This document shows positions 16,311 to 24,800 of a DNA stretch of 57,094 nucleotides, in pieces. Below the pieces are notes generated by a model. The model did no database searches. It worked only from the letters and a program-made list of their open reading frames with translations, and was not told the DNA's origin. The stretch is from the NCBI GenBank assembly GCA_022837485.1, contig JALHHH010000008.1:48855-105948 (forward strand), given 5' to 3'. Each line of letters opens with the position of its first letter. The first letter of the stretch is position 1. The DNA comes from Bacteroidales bacterium. Its GTDB lineage: Bacteria; Bacteroidota; Bacteroidia; Bacteroidales; Lentimicrobiaceae. The translations under genes were made by a program, and so were the position numbers.

Positions 16311-18053
16311 TTAAAGGTTTTGTATGAATTGTGTCAGGTTATCGCCGGGTTTCAAATTCAGGTGCTTCCGTAAACGGTAACGCGAAATTTCCACGCTCTT
16401 GGGCGAGATGCCGAGCATGGAGGATATCTCTTTCGACGATAGATTTAATCGTAATAATATAGTCAGCCGCTTCTCCTGTTCCGTAAGGTCGGGATACATG
16501 TTGCTCAGTTTCTGCCGGAAATCGCGGTCAACCTGCTCCACTTTTGAATAAAACTCCTCGGTTTCATTGCTGAACGACATTTTCTGTTTCAGCATCAGCG
16601 AAAGCCCGGCAATAAGCTCTTCCCTGATGTCGGAATCGTTTGTCTTACGTATTGCTTCAACCTTTTGGTTAAGTTCCTGCAAAAATTCTTTCTGGCTGGT
16701 GATATTGAGTACCATGGTGTTAAACTCCCGCTTACGGTATTCCAGTTTTTGGTTAAGCAGATCGTTTTCGAGCTGAATGGCGGAAATCTCCATTGTGCTT
16801 AAGTTCTTCTGAGCCAGATACGAACTGTTTTGCTGCTGCAGAAGCTCGTTTTCCGTATGCAGCCTGAGCTGTTTTTGTCTTAAGATTATGAAAACAAGGG
16901 TGAGAATGGCCAGTAAAGCTGCCAGAAATACCGAAGGAAGAATCAGGTTATAGCGCATTCCGGATGCTGCCTGAACAGCGGCTGACCCTGCATCCGTGGC
17001 AACCTGCCCGTGTGCGGTAACATCCAGGTGAAAGACGTTCTGAACGAAAAAAAGCGATACATAGGTAAGTATTCCAGCTGCTACCGGTGTAATTACCCAC
17101 CCGAGTGCAATCCCGCCCAAAGCACGGAGTTTAATTTCACGGACTCCTTTGATGAGGCCAATGCCGATAACAGATCCCACCACTACCTGCGTGCTTGAAA
17201 CCGGCACCAGCGGTATTGGCGGCAGGCCAATGGAGATCAAAACGTTGGAGAGACTGGTCGAAGAAAATACAAACAGCACCAGAGCCTGTGAGAGTACTAC
17301 CACAATGGCAGCTTCCGGAGTAAGGGCCAGGATACCGTTGCCTACGGTTAACATAACCCGTTTACTGTAGGTAATAATTCCTGCAGCAATGGCAAGTCCG
17401 CCGGCAAGGAAAAACAATTGCTTTCCGTTAAGAGTAAACAATCCGAAATCGAGGAGCAGATCGGGAGCAGAGGTTATAAACACCCCAACAACATTGGCTA
17501 TATTGTTGGCTCCCAAACTGTAAGCTCCGAATGCTCCGGCAATTACCAGGGAATAACGTATGTAAGAGTCCAGTTTTATTACATGAATTTTAAGCTTACG
17601 CAGAAGATACCGGAGTCCCGTAAACAAGAGGGCGGCAAAGATCAGACCGAGGATGGGTCCCGATACCCAGGTCCCGACAATTTTTGTCAGGACGGTATAG
17701 TCGGCTGGCTTATCCACGAAGAAGCTCCAACCTATGATGGCACCAACGATGGCCTGACTGCTCGATACAGGCAGCGCGTAGCGGGTCATCCAGTAAACGG
17801 TAAGTGCGGAGCAAAGGGCAACGGTGAAACCACCGGCCAGGGCGTCCACCGCGTTCAGACTCGAAAGCGTGTCGGAAGTGCCCTGTCCCTGGAAAACAGC
17901 ACCCAGGATCACGAAAATACTGGCTATAAGGGCAGCATTCCGGAACCGGATCATCTTGGAGCCGACGGCCGTGCCAAAAACATTGGCTGCATCGTTGGCT
18001 CCGAGCGACCACCCCAGGAATAATCCGCTGGATAAAAAGATCAGGTAAAGCAT
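16311..18053 (-). CDS. PiT phosphate permease fused to coiled coil and LuxR-type HTH
   Basis: This 580-residue protein starts as a PiT transporter: the family motifs GANDAANVFGTAVGS (residues 18-32) and GANNIANVVGVF (181-192) are intact, as is PVSSTQVVVGSVIGIGL near 284-300. After the last helix (about 369-391) a basic RQKQLRL stretch implies a cytoplasmic C-terminus. Residues about 394-470 are coiled coil. Residues 522-578 form a LuxR-type helix-turn-helix: LTEQEKRLTILLRLNLSSKEISSMLG then SVEISRYRLRKHLNL. This tail closely resembles that of Bacteroidota Y_Y_Y and TPR-type HTH sensors. I infer a transporter-receptor that binds DNA at the membrane in response to phosphate flux. It lies 19 bp after the DUF47 gene and 11 bp before the porin. 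The frame is continuous, so the fusion is seen directly. Confidence 0.92.
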   Translation of the reverse strand: MLYLIFLSSGLFLGWSLGANDAANVFGTAVGSKMIRFRNAALIASIFVILGAVFQGQGTSDTLSSLNAVDALAGGFTVALCSALTVYWMTRYALPVSSSQAIVGAIIGWSFFVDKPADYTVLTKIVGTWVSGPILGLIFAALLFTGLRYLLRKLKIHVIKLDSYIRYSLVIAGAFGAYSLGANNIANVVGVFITSAPDLLLDFGLFTLNGKQLFFLAGGLAIAAGIITYSKRVMLTVGNGILALTPEAAIVVVLSQALVLFVFSSTSLSNVLISIGLPPIPLVPVSSTQVVVGSVIGIGLIKGVREIKLRALGGIALGWVITPVAAGILTYVSLFFVQNVFHLDVTAHGQVATDAGSAAVQAASGMRYNLILPSVFLAALLAILTLVFIILRQKQLRLHTENELLQQQNSSYLAQKNLSTMEISAIQLENDLLNQKLEYRKREFNTMVLNITSQKEFLQELNQKVEAIRKTNDSDIREELIAGLSLMLKQKMSFSNETEEFYSKVEQVDRDFRQKLSNMYPDLTEQEKRLTILLRLNLSSKEISSMLGISPKSVEISRYRLRKHLNLKPGDNLTQFIQNL

Positions 18054-18072
18054 CCCGGCAGAGGCGATTGGA

Positions 18073-18720
18073 TCAAATGGTTCGTTTTATTGCCATGATT
18101 GAAAGCACATCGGCTGTTTTTTCCGCAGCATCCGACAGCATTTCTATATGGAGTGTAAAGTAACGCAGATGGAATTTTTCGCTCAGCTTTAAGCCGGGCA
18201 TATCGTGAAATACCTTTCGTTTTATAGAATCAGCAAGTTTATCTGCCTCTTTTTCAAAAAGATATACTCTGTGAAGTTTTTCCTTCACCGTGTCGGGATC
18301 CTTGAAATATGCACGGGCAGCAGGAATTACCGATTCAATGGCGGAGGCCGACAATTCGGTGAGCTTTACCAGATCCTGATTAAGTTCAGCCGGAATAAAC
18401 GGTACTTCCACATCAAACTGGTAAAGATTGGTCTTGGCCAGATCGATGATGTTGTCGAGATCCTCCATCAGCTTCAGGATGTCCCCCCTTAACTGAGGCA
18501 TAAGCGACTGAGAATAAAGCAGATTTTCCAATTGCCGCTTAATGATATCCGCCTCTGTTTCGAGCGTTGAAAGCGTCTGGAGATTGTTCAGAAAACTCTC
18601 CCTGTTCCCGTACAGGTAGTTTTTCACTCCCTCTCGAAACAGTATGGCTCCCTGATCTATAAGGTTCAGGAAGCTGTCGATCAACTCAATGGATTTATTG
18701 GCATGCCTGAAGAGAAACAT
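18073..18720 (-). CDS. DUF47/PhoU-like phosphate transport regulator
   Basis: This 215-residue all-helical cytoplasmic protein fits the DUF47 family (PhoU-like), with segments such as MEDLDNIIDLAKTNLYQFDVE, KLHRVYLFEKEADKLADSIKRKVFH and the closing LHIEMLSDAAEKTADVLSIMAI. DUF47 proteins are usually encoded next to PiT permeases and modulate them. It is the first gene of the operon, 19 bp before the PiT-HTH fusion, with a -7 element at 18741-18748. Length and motifs are normal for the family. Confidence 0.93.
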   Translation of the reverse strand: MFLFRHANKSIELIDSFLNLIDQGAILFREGVKNYLYGNRESFLNNLQTLSTLETEADIIKRQLENLLYSQSLMPQLRGDILKLMEDLDNIIDLAKTNLYQFDVEVPFIPAELNQDLVKLTELSASAIESVIPAARAYFKDPDTVKEKLHRVYLFEKEADKLADSIKRKVFHDMPGLKLSEKFHLRYFTLHIEMLSDAAEKTADVLSIMAIKRTI

Positions 18721-18740
18721 ATTGCTGCTTATTTGAATAT

Positions 18741-18748
18741 CAAAGCTA
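18741..18748 (-). promoter_or_regulatory. -7 element TAGCTTTG of the phosphate operon
   Basis: TAGCTTTG on the minus strand lies 20 bases upstream of the DUF47 start. A TTTTG at 18768-18764 lies 15 bases further upstream and may serve as the -33 box, although that spacing is shorter than usual. Confidence 0.55.
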
Positions 18749-19163
18749 AGGAATTTATTTACGCAAAATGTATTTGTTGTTACTGCTTTGTAATACGTGA
18801 CGGATTGTATTGTAGAGTTATTCAGAAATTTAAAAAACTAATAATTAGTATAGTAGAAAATTTAATGTAGAGTTCTTTTGTTTAAGAAAAGAACAAGTAT
18901 GATTGTTTTGTAGTGTTGGAATAGAGGGTTTAAGTTCTCTGTTTTTGAATAATCGCCCGGAATTTTTCTACGCGGTACCGGGCAATTGAAGTGGAATGGA
19001 AGCCCGGTGCGAAAAATCCGGTGCATTATAATTTCTGACAGCTTACTGCCTTATTGGATATACATGAGCACAGAACCATTCCCGAAACCATGCTCTTACC
19101 GGAATTACCCGCCTTAAAGGGGATCGCATTCCATCTGCATTGCTTCGTGATTACGCTATGACA

Positions 19164-19205
19164 GGTCCGTATCAGGTCCGAATTTAATCGGACCTGATAC
19201 GGACC
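19164..19205. repeat. Perfect 18-bp inverted repeat with 6-base loop
   Basis: GGTCCGTATCAGGTCCGA (19164-19181) is followed by ATTTAA and its exact reverse complement (19188-19205). Each arm holds the hexamer GGTCCG twice around TATCA. A partial further copy (GATACGGA) follows at once. There is no T-run, so a simple terminator is unlikely. Confidence 0.8.
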
Positions 19206-19507
19206 AGATACGGAGCAGATATGGATTTAATATGGGGAAATATCCTGAAAGAATGCAGATTAAGGCGAAACACAGAGAGAGAGGCTGCGCTGCGGTCTTC
19301 CGGTACAGGTTTCTTCAGGCAAAAGGGAGAAAAAATCCGGATAAGCAATAAATCGCCGGCAGGGGAAACCGGATGAACACCACAGATCATTCCGCCCGGT
19401 TAAAATGGAAAATACAGACTGATTTCTTCGGATATTCGCACAGATTTAACTATTTTGCGGTATTATTTGTTTACGTTAAATTAACACTCCGTGTGGCTGA
19501 AAAGAAT

Positions 19508-19515
19508 TATTTTTG
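19508..19515 (+). promoter_or_regulatory. -7 element TATTTTTG before the first T9SS cargo gene
   Basis: TATTTTTG matches TAnnTTTG and lies 88 bases before the ATG at 19604. No clear -33 box is visible, so this is a moderate-confidence candidate. Confidence 0.4.
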
Positions 19516-19603
19516 TATTTTCCTCCTTCATTTAGGAGAAAAGATGCCGGATTTGCCGGCAGATTTTTTACGCATAACGTAACATTCATTAAACCAATTA
19601 CCT

Positions 19604-21694
19604 ATGAAGAAAAATTACCTGTTCAATCTGGTTTTTATACTGCTGACGGGTTTGGGTTTTATTATTGCTACCGGTAATGCCGGAGCACAGGTGGTAATTA
19701 CCCAATGGACCTTCGAGGGAGACGTCGTTACTCCGTCCACGGGATCCGGAACTGCCAGTCTGCAAGGAGGAACCACCGCTACCTTTGCAACCGGTTTAAC
19801 CGGAACCGGATCCGGCGGCAGAGCCTGGAATTCATCCGGTTATCCTGCGCAGGGTACGGGCTCGGGGACTGCAGGAGTGGAGTTTCTGGTTTCCACGGCC
19901 GGATACAGTATGATTGGTCTGAGCTGGGACGGCCGCCACAGCAACACCTCCGCCAACCGCCTGCGCATTCAGTACACACTGAACGGCACCGAATGGCAAA
20001 ACTTCGAAGCCTCCGCGGCCAATGCCACCAACACAGCCAACGGTATCGACAAGGGATTTGACAACGGCCGTTTTATCGCCGATGCCGGAGATACCTGGTA
20101 TCAGCGCTCGGCGAATTTCTCCGGAATCTCCGGAGCAGCCGACAATCCCGCATTCGGTGTGCGGATTGTGACCGAATTCGTTGACGGGACAAATTACGGG
20201 GCAGCAACATCCACAAGCACATACGGCTCCAGCGGAACGCTGCGCTACGATAACGTCACCTTCCAGGGAAGCGGAGAATCGCCCCTTCTGATGGCCTCTC
20301 CCGGCAGCCTGTCGGGATTTACCTATACCCAGGGCAGCGGACCTTCCGATATTCAGAACGTGACCCTCAGCGGGATGAACCTGAGCCCGGAAGCCGGTGC
20401 AATTGTGGTGGAAGCACCCAACGGCTATGAAATGACGCCCGACGGAGGGAGTACATTTGCTGACATCCTGGAATTTACCTATTCCGGAGGTGCATTCAAC
20501 GGAAAGGTTTTAGGAATCCGGCTGGCAGCATCGCTGGGAGCCGGAAGCTATACCGGTTTCATCGCAGCAAACGGGGGAAGTGCCCCGGAACTTACCGTCT
20601 CCGTTTCGGGAACCGTAACAACGGCCAATCCGCCCGAAATAACCTCCATGATTCTTCCTCAGTTCATTGAAGGTGCAACGCCTTTCAATAATAACCGGGT
20701 TCCCATGGCTTTCCATGCCTCCCTCAGCAACCTGCTGCCTTCCTCAACCTACAAGTACTACAACAAAGTGGTGAGCGGCAGCGACGGACCGGAATACAAC
20801 GGAGCCGGAAATGTGATTTTTGTGGATCCGGCAAGCGGCACGTTCACCCGAACCACTTCGCCCTCCCTTACAACGGCAGGACAGCACGGTGAGTTAACCA
20901 CCGATGTGGAAGGAAACTGGTCGGGATGGTTTATGACCGAACCAACCGGCAACGCCCGGTTTAAACCCGGCAACGAAATTTACATGCGCATTATGCTGAA
21001 CGATGGTGCCGGCGGAACAACCGAGGCCACCCGCCTTACATCCGCCGAAAGCATTAAAGTACTCGGATTCTATACCCATATGGCCGATTCAACCGGTACC
21101 GCCATCAACGGCTTTGGAGCATTCGTACCCAAAAACTTTATTTTTCTTTACGATAACATGGATGGCACAGGCCGTCCGCTTCTGGGAACGCAAATCGAAA
21201 CATCCGGCATTGAGTTCATACAGGGTACACACGCCGATTTTTACTACAACGGCGTGGCCGGGACCGATATGTCCTGGGGAGGTATTGTCCCGAACAACAA
21301 CCCAGCAGGCGTTAAAAGAGTAGAAGAGCGCAGCCTTGCCGACGGTAGTATTGTCTCGGCACCCACTTCTTCCGACGGCACATGGAGTGGAGTGGATACC
21401 CGTAACCCTTCCGGCGGACTTGAAAATGTGCTCGCAGTAATCACCACCCTGGGCACAGGCTCTTCCGGCGCAGATCAGGGAAACATCTTCACATACGGCA
21501 ATATCCTTTCCGTTGAACTGAACAGCTCCGTCAGCGGCAGCATTCAGCTCATCAACCTTTACGGACAGGAAGCCGCCCGCTACCCGATCAGCGGCACCAC
21601 TGCCACCATCACCCTCAGCGTACCATCCGGAGCCTACATCGTTCGCATTCTGAGCGACAAGGGAACCTTCAGCAGGAAGGTGATGGTGAGGTAA
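19604..21694 (+). CDS. Secreted modular protein with T9SS C-terminal sorting domain (paralogue 1)
   Basis: This 696-residue protein has a signal peptide (about 1-29, ending AGAQ). Residues 30-225 form a beta-rich domain with a TQWTFEGD start and YDNVTFQG end. Residues about 229-338 form an Ig-like repeat (SGFTYTQGSGPS...). Residues about 345-615 hold a module shared twice with the next gene, opening MILPQFIEG and containing RVPMAFHASL, GNARFKPGN, FLYDNMDGTGRPLLG and WGGIVPN. The last 70 residues are a type A sorting domain (LINLYGQEA, VPSGAYIVRI, final KVMVR). I infer a surface or secreted protein exported by type IX secretion; function unknown. No catalytic motif was recognised. Confidence 0.9.
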   Translation: MKKNYLFNLVFILLTGLGFIIATGNAGAQVVITQWTFEGDVVTPSTGSGTASLQGGTTATFATGLTGTGSGGRAWNSSGYPAQGTGSGTAGVEFLVSTAGYSMIGLSWDGRHSNTSANRLRIQYTLNGTEWQNFEASAANATNTANGIDKGFDNGRFIADAGDTWYQRSANFSGISGAADNPAFGVRIVTEFVDGTNYGAATSTSTYGSSGTLRYDNVTFQGSGESPLLMASPGSLSGFTYTQGSGPSDIQNVTLSGMNLSPEAGAIVVEAPNGYEMTPDGGSTFADILEFTYSGGAFNGKVLGIRLAASLGAGSYTGFIAANGGSAPELTVSVSGTVTTANPPEITSMILPQFIEGATPFNNNRVPMAFHASLSNLLPSSTYKYYNKVVSGSDGPEYNGAGNVIFVDPASGTFTRTTSPSLTTAGQHGELTTDVEGNWSGWFMTEPTGNARFKPGNEIYMRIMLNDGAGGTTEATRLTSAESIKVLGFYTHMADSTGTAINGFGAFVPKNFIFLYDNMDGTGRPLLGTQIETSGIEFIQGTHADFYYNGVAGTDMSWGGIVPNNNPAGVKRVEERSLADGSIVSAPTSSDGTWSGVDTRNPSGGLENVLAVITTLGTGSSGADQGNIFTYGNILSVELNSSVSGSIQLINLYGQEAARYPISGTTATITLSVPSGAYIVRILSDKGTFSRKVMVR
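20636..21450 (+). repeat. Shared 270-residue module, copy in paralogue 1
   Basis: This encodes residues about 345-615. It matches 23731-24540 and 24913-25734 in the next gene through the ordered motifs LP.FI.G, RVP, TYKYYNK, GAGN, RTT, GE.TT, GWF..EP.GN.RF.PGN, FLYDN..G.GRP and DTRNP.GG. Confidence 0.8.
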
Positions 21695-21810
21695 GCAATG
21701 GGATTGAGAAATTATCCTTGCTATAACTGATAAATGATTGGCAGTTTATCTGCGTTGTACTCCAAATTTTTACCTTTTTACCGCATTCATGAAATCATAA
21801 ATTATAAAAC

Positions 21811-24800
21811 ATGAAAAACCGAAACAACAAAACAAAAAGATCATTAATGACCAGACTGCTTACGGTCCTGGCCACCTTGTTTCTGACAAGTGCTTTATCG
21901 GCTCAGCCCTTGCTGATTGATAATTTTAATTATCCGATCGGAGCCTTGCTTACCGATAATGGCTGGACCGCCCATAGTGGTGGAGGGACTCAGGCTATTG
22001 ATGTTACCAACGGGCTCGTTTTCGCCGGATATGCCGGCTCGGGAATCGGGGGCGCAGCAAATCTTGATAATAACGGGGAGGATGTACACAGGACATTCGA
22101 CCAGGTAACCACAGGTACCGTTTATGCAGCCGTCATTATTCAAACCGAGGCTACCAACAGTGGAGGGTATTTTCTGCACTTAGCTCAACAGACCATAGGT
22201 TCAACTTTTTTTACACGCTTATGGGTAAATGCAACGGGTGATGGAATTGGGATAGGCACTAGTGCCCCGACCACATATGTGCCGATAACTGCTGGTGTTC
22301 CTACATTGGTTGTTTTAAAACTTGAGATTAGTACGAAAATCTCAAGTTTATACAAATTCACTACTTTCCCGGCCTCAGAACCAACAACTCCTGATGCAAC
22401 GTTTACTGAGACAGCGAGTTATTCTAACGTTGGATCAATAGCCCTTAGACAGTACAGTGCTTCTCAGCGTGTATTAGTTGACGGAATCCGGGTAGCAACC
22501 ACATGGGCAGAAGCAGTAGCTCCGGCAAGCGGACCCAATCCAGTGCTTTCAGCATCTCCTGCTGCGCTTTCGGGATTTACGTATGCGATAAACAACGGTC
22601 CATCAGCTTCCAAAACATACAACCTTTCCGGTGCAGATCTCTCCCCGGCCAGCGGCAACATCACCGTTACCCCTTCCGCTAACTATGAGATTTCTCTCGA
22701 CAACAGCACGTTCTCACAAACTGCGCTGTCGGTTCCCTATACCGGCGGTGCCCTGAGCGCCACTCCCGTTTACGTCCGCCTGAAAGCCGGACTGACCGGA
22801 GGACTTTACAACGGAGAGCAGATCGTGAACTCCGGAGGCACGGCCACCTCGGCAATTGTTACCTGTAACGGAGAAGTTGAGGCTCCCGCCACAACCACTC
22901 TTCCCTATACCGAGAACTTTGCCACCGGTATGGGAATCTGTTACGATTACAGCGTATCCGGAGATACCAAAAAATGGCTGCACAGCTCCGGCGGAGAGTA
23001 CGTTTATATGAACGGATTTGGCTCCAATATGCTGGAAGAAGACTGGTTTATTCTTCCAGGCATCAATCTGAATGAGAACTTCAACAGCACCCTGACGTTT
23101 GAAAGCTGGATGCGGTATGGAAGCGATGATACCGATAATTACTTTAAACTCCTGTATTCAACCAATTACGCCGGTGTTGGGGATCCTTCCGGTGCCACCT
23201 GGACCGAGCTCGCGTTTACCTATCCCACCGCCGAACAAACATGGACCCCTTCGGGTGCCGTGGACCTTTCGCTGATAACCGCTGACAATGTCTACATAGC
23301 TTTTAAATACCATTATAACGTTGGTTTCTACAGGTCATGGCAGATTGACAACGTTTCCATCATGGCAGGGAATACCCCGGCACTTACCGTAACCCCCGCA
23401 ACGCTCACCGGATTTACGTATGAAGTCGGAAGCGGCCCCTCAGCAGCACAAACCTACCAGATCAGCGGCGAAAACCTTGTGGGCAGCGGAAACATCGTTG
23501 TAACGGCTCCCGCAGATTATGAAGTGTCGCTGGATGGAACGACCTTTGCTGCTTCCTTAAACCTTCCGTATGCCGGCGGTATTATTACCGGACAACCCCG
23601 TACGCTGTCGGTTCGTCTTAAAGCCGGGCTCGCCATTGGGAACTACAACAATGAGGTTATAACCCATACCGGCGGAAGTGCCCTGGCAGCCAGTGTAACC
23701 TGCAGCGGTTCGGTTACCGATCTGGTCCCGGTATTCTCAGCCATTACCCTGCCTTCATGGATACAGGGGCTGAACGGAACCAATGCTCAACGAGTACCGT
23801 ATTCTTTCCTTGCTACGATAAGTAATCTCTACCCCAATACAACATACCGTTACTACAACAAAATTGTTGATGCAACGGATTCGCCTACAAGCAATGGTGC
23901 CGGTAATACCATTTTTGTGAATGCCGATGGTTCATTCCTTCGCACAACTTCAACCAATCTGGGAACTGCAGGACAGTATGGGGAGTTTACCACCAACGCC
24001 AGCGGCTCCTTTACGGGATGGTTTATGATCGAACCCAGCGGAAACGTCCGGTTTACTCCGGGTAACCAGCTGTTTATGCGTATAATGCTGAACAACGGAA
24101 ACAACGGAACATCCGTAGCTAACCGGGTTACTTCGGCAGAATCGGTTTCCGTCATCAATTTTGGCAATGCCTATCAAACCGATATGGGTACCGGTATCCG
24201 GGGTATCTCGGAAGCAGCTTCCGGAAATATGGTATTCCTGTACGATAACGTGGATGGTAGCGGTCGCCCGGTATACGGGAGCAGCATCGAAACTACTGGT
24301 ATCGATTTTGCCGCAGCAGGTACCTATGTATCGTTCTACACCGGACAGGTTCAGGGTAACAACGGATCCTGGGGCGGCATCGTTCCCAATCTTCTGCCCG
24401 ACGGCATCCGCCGCATCGAAGAGCGCAGCAATGCCGACGGAAGTCTGGTTGCCGTGCACACATCCGAAGACGGAGTCTGGGGCGTTTACGATACCCGTAA
24501 CCCCTTCGGCGGTGAAACCGATATCCTGATTATCGACCTTATGCCTGCCGGTCAGCCCGTGCTTACCGTCAGTCCTTCCGTACTGAACGGCTTCAACTAC
24601 ACCGAAGGCAGCGGCCCCTCGGCCGTTCAGACCTACACCCTCAGCGGTAACGAACTGGAGGGCAGCGGCAATGTAACCGTAACTGCTCCTGCCAACTACG
24701 AAGTGTCGTCAGACGGAACTACGTTCAGTGCTTCCCTTAGCCTTCCTTTTGCCAGCGGAGTGATCACCGGTCAGCCGCTGACCATATCCGTAAGGCTGAA

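Larger units (their letters stand above)
18721..19603. other. 883-bp gene-free stretch between divergent operons
   Basis: No convincing gene was seen; short open frames at 19184-19390 and 19373-19582 lack family features. The left part (to about 18950) is AT-rich and holds the phosphate operon promoter and an 8-bp inverted repeat (GTTCTTTT/AAAAGAAC, 18872-18894). A 6-bp GCCCGG/CCGGGC pair lies at 18955-18983. The middle holds a perfect 18-bp inverted repeat (19164-19205), and the right end has a -7 element for the T9SS gene. Confidence 0.7.

Noticed and set aside
19184..19582. Two short open frames in the long gap
   Set aside because: They overlap the inverted repeat or lack any domain, signal or start context.
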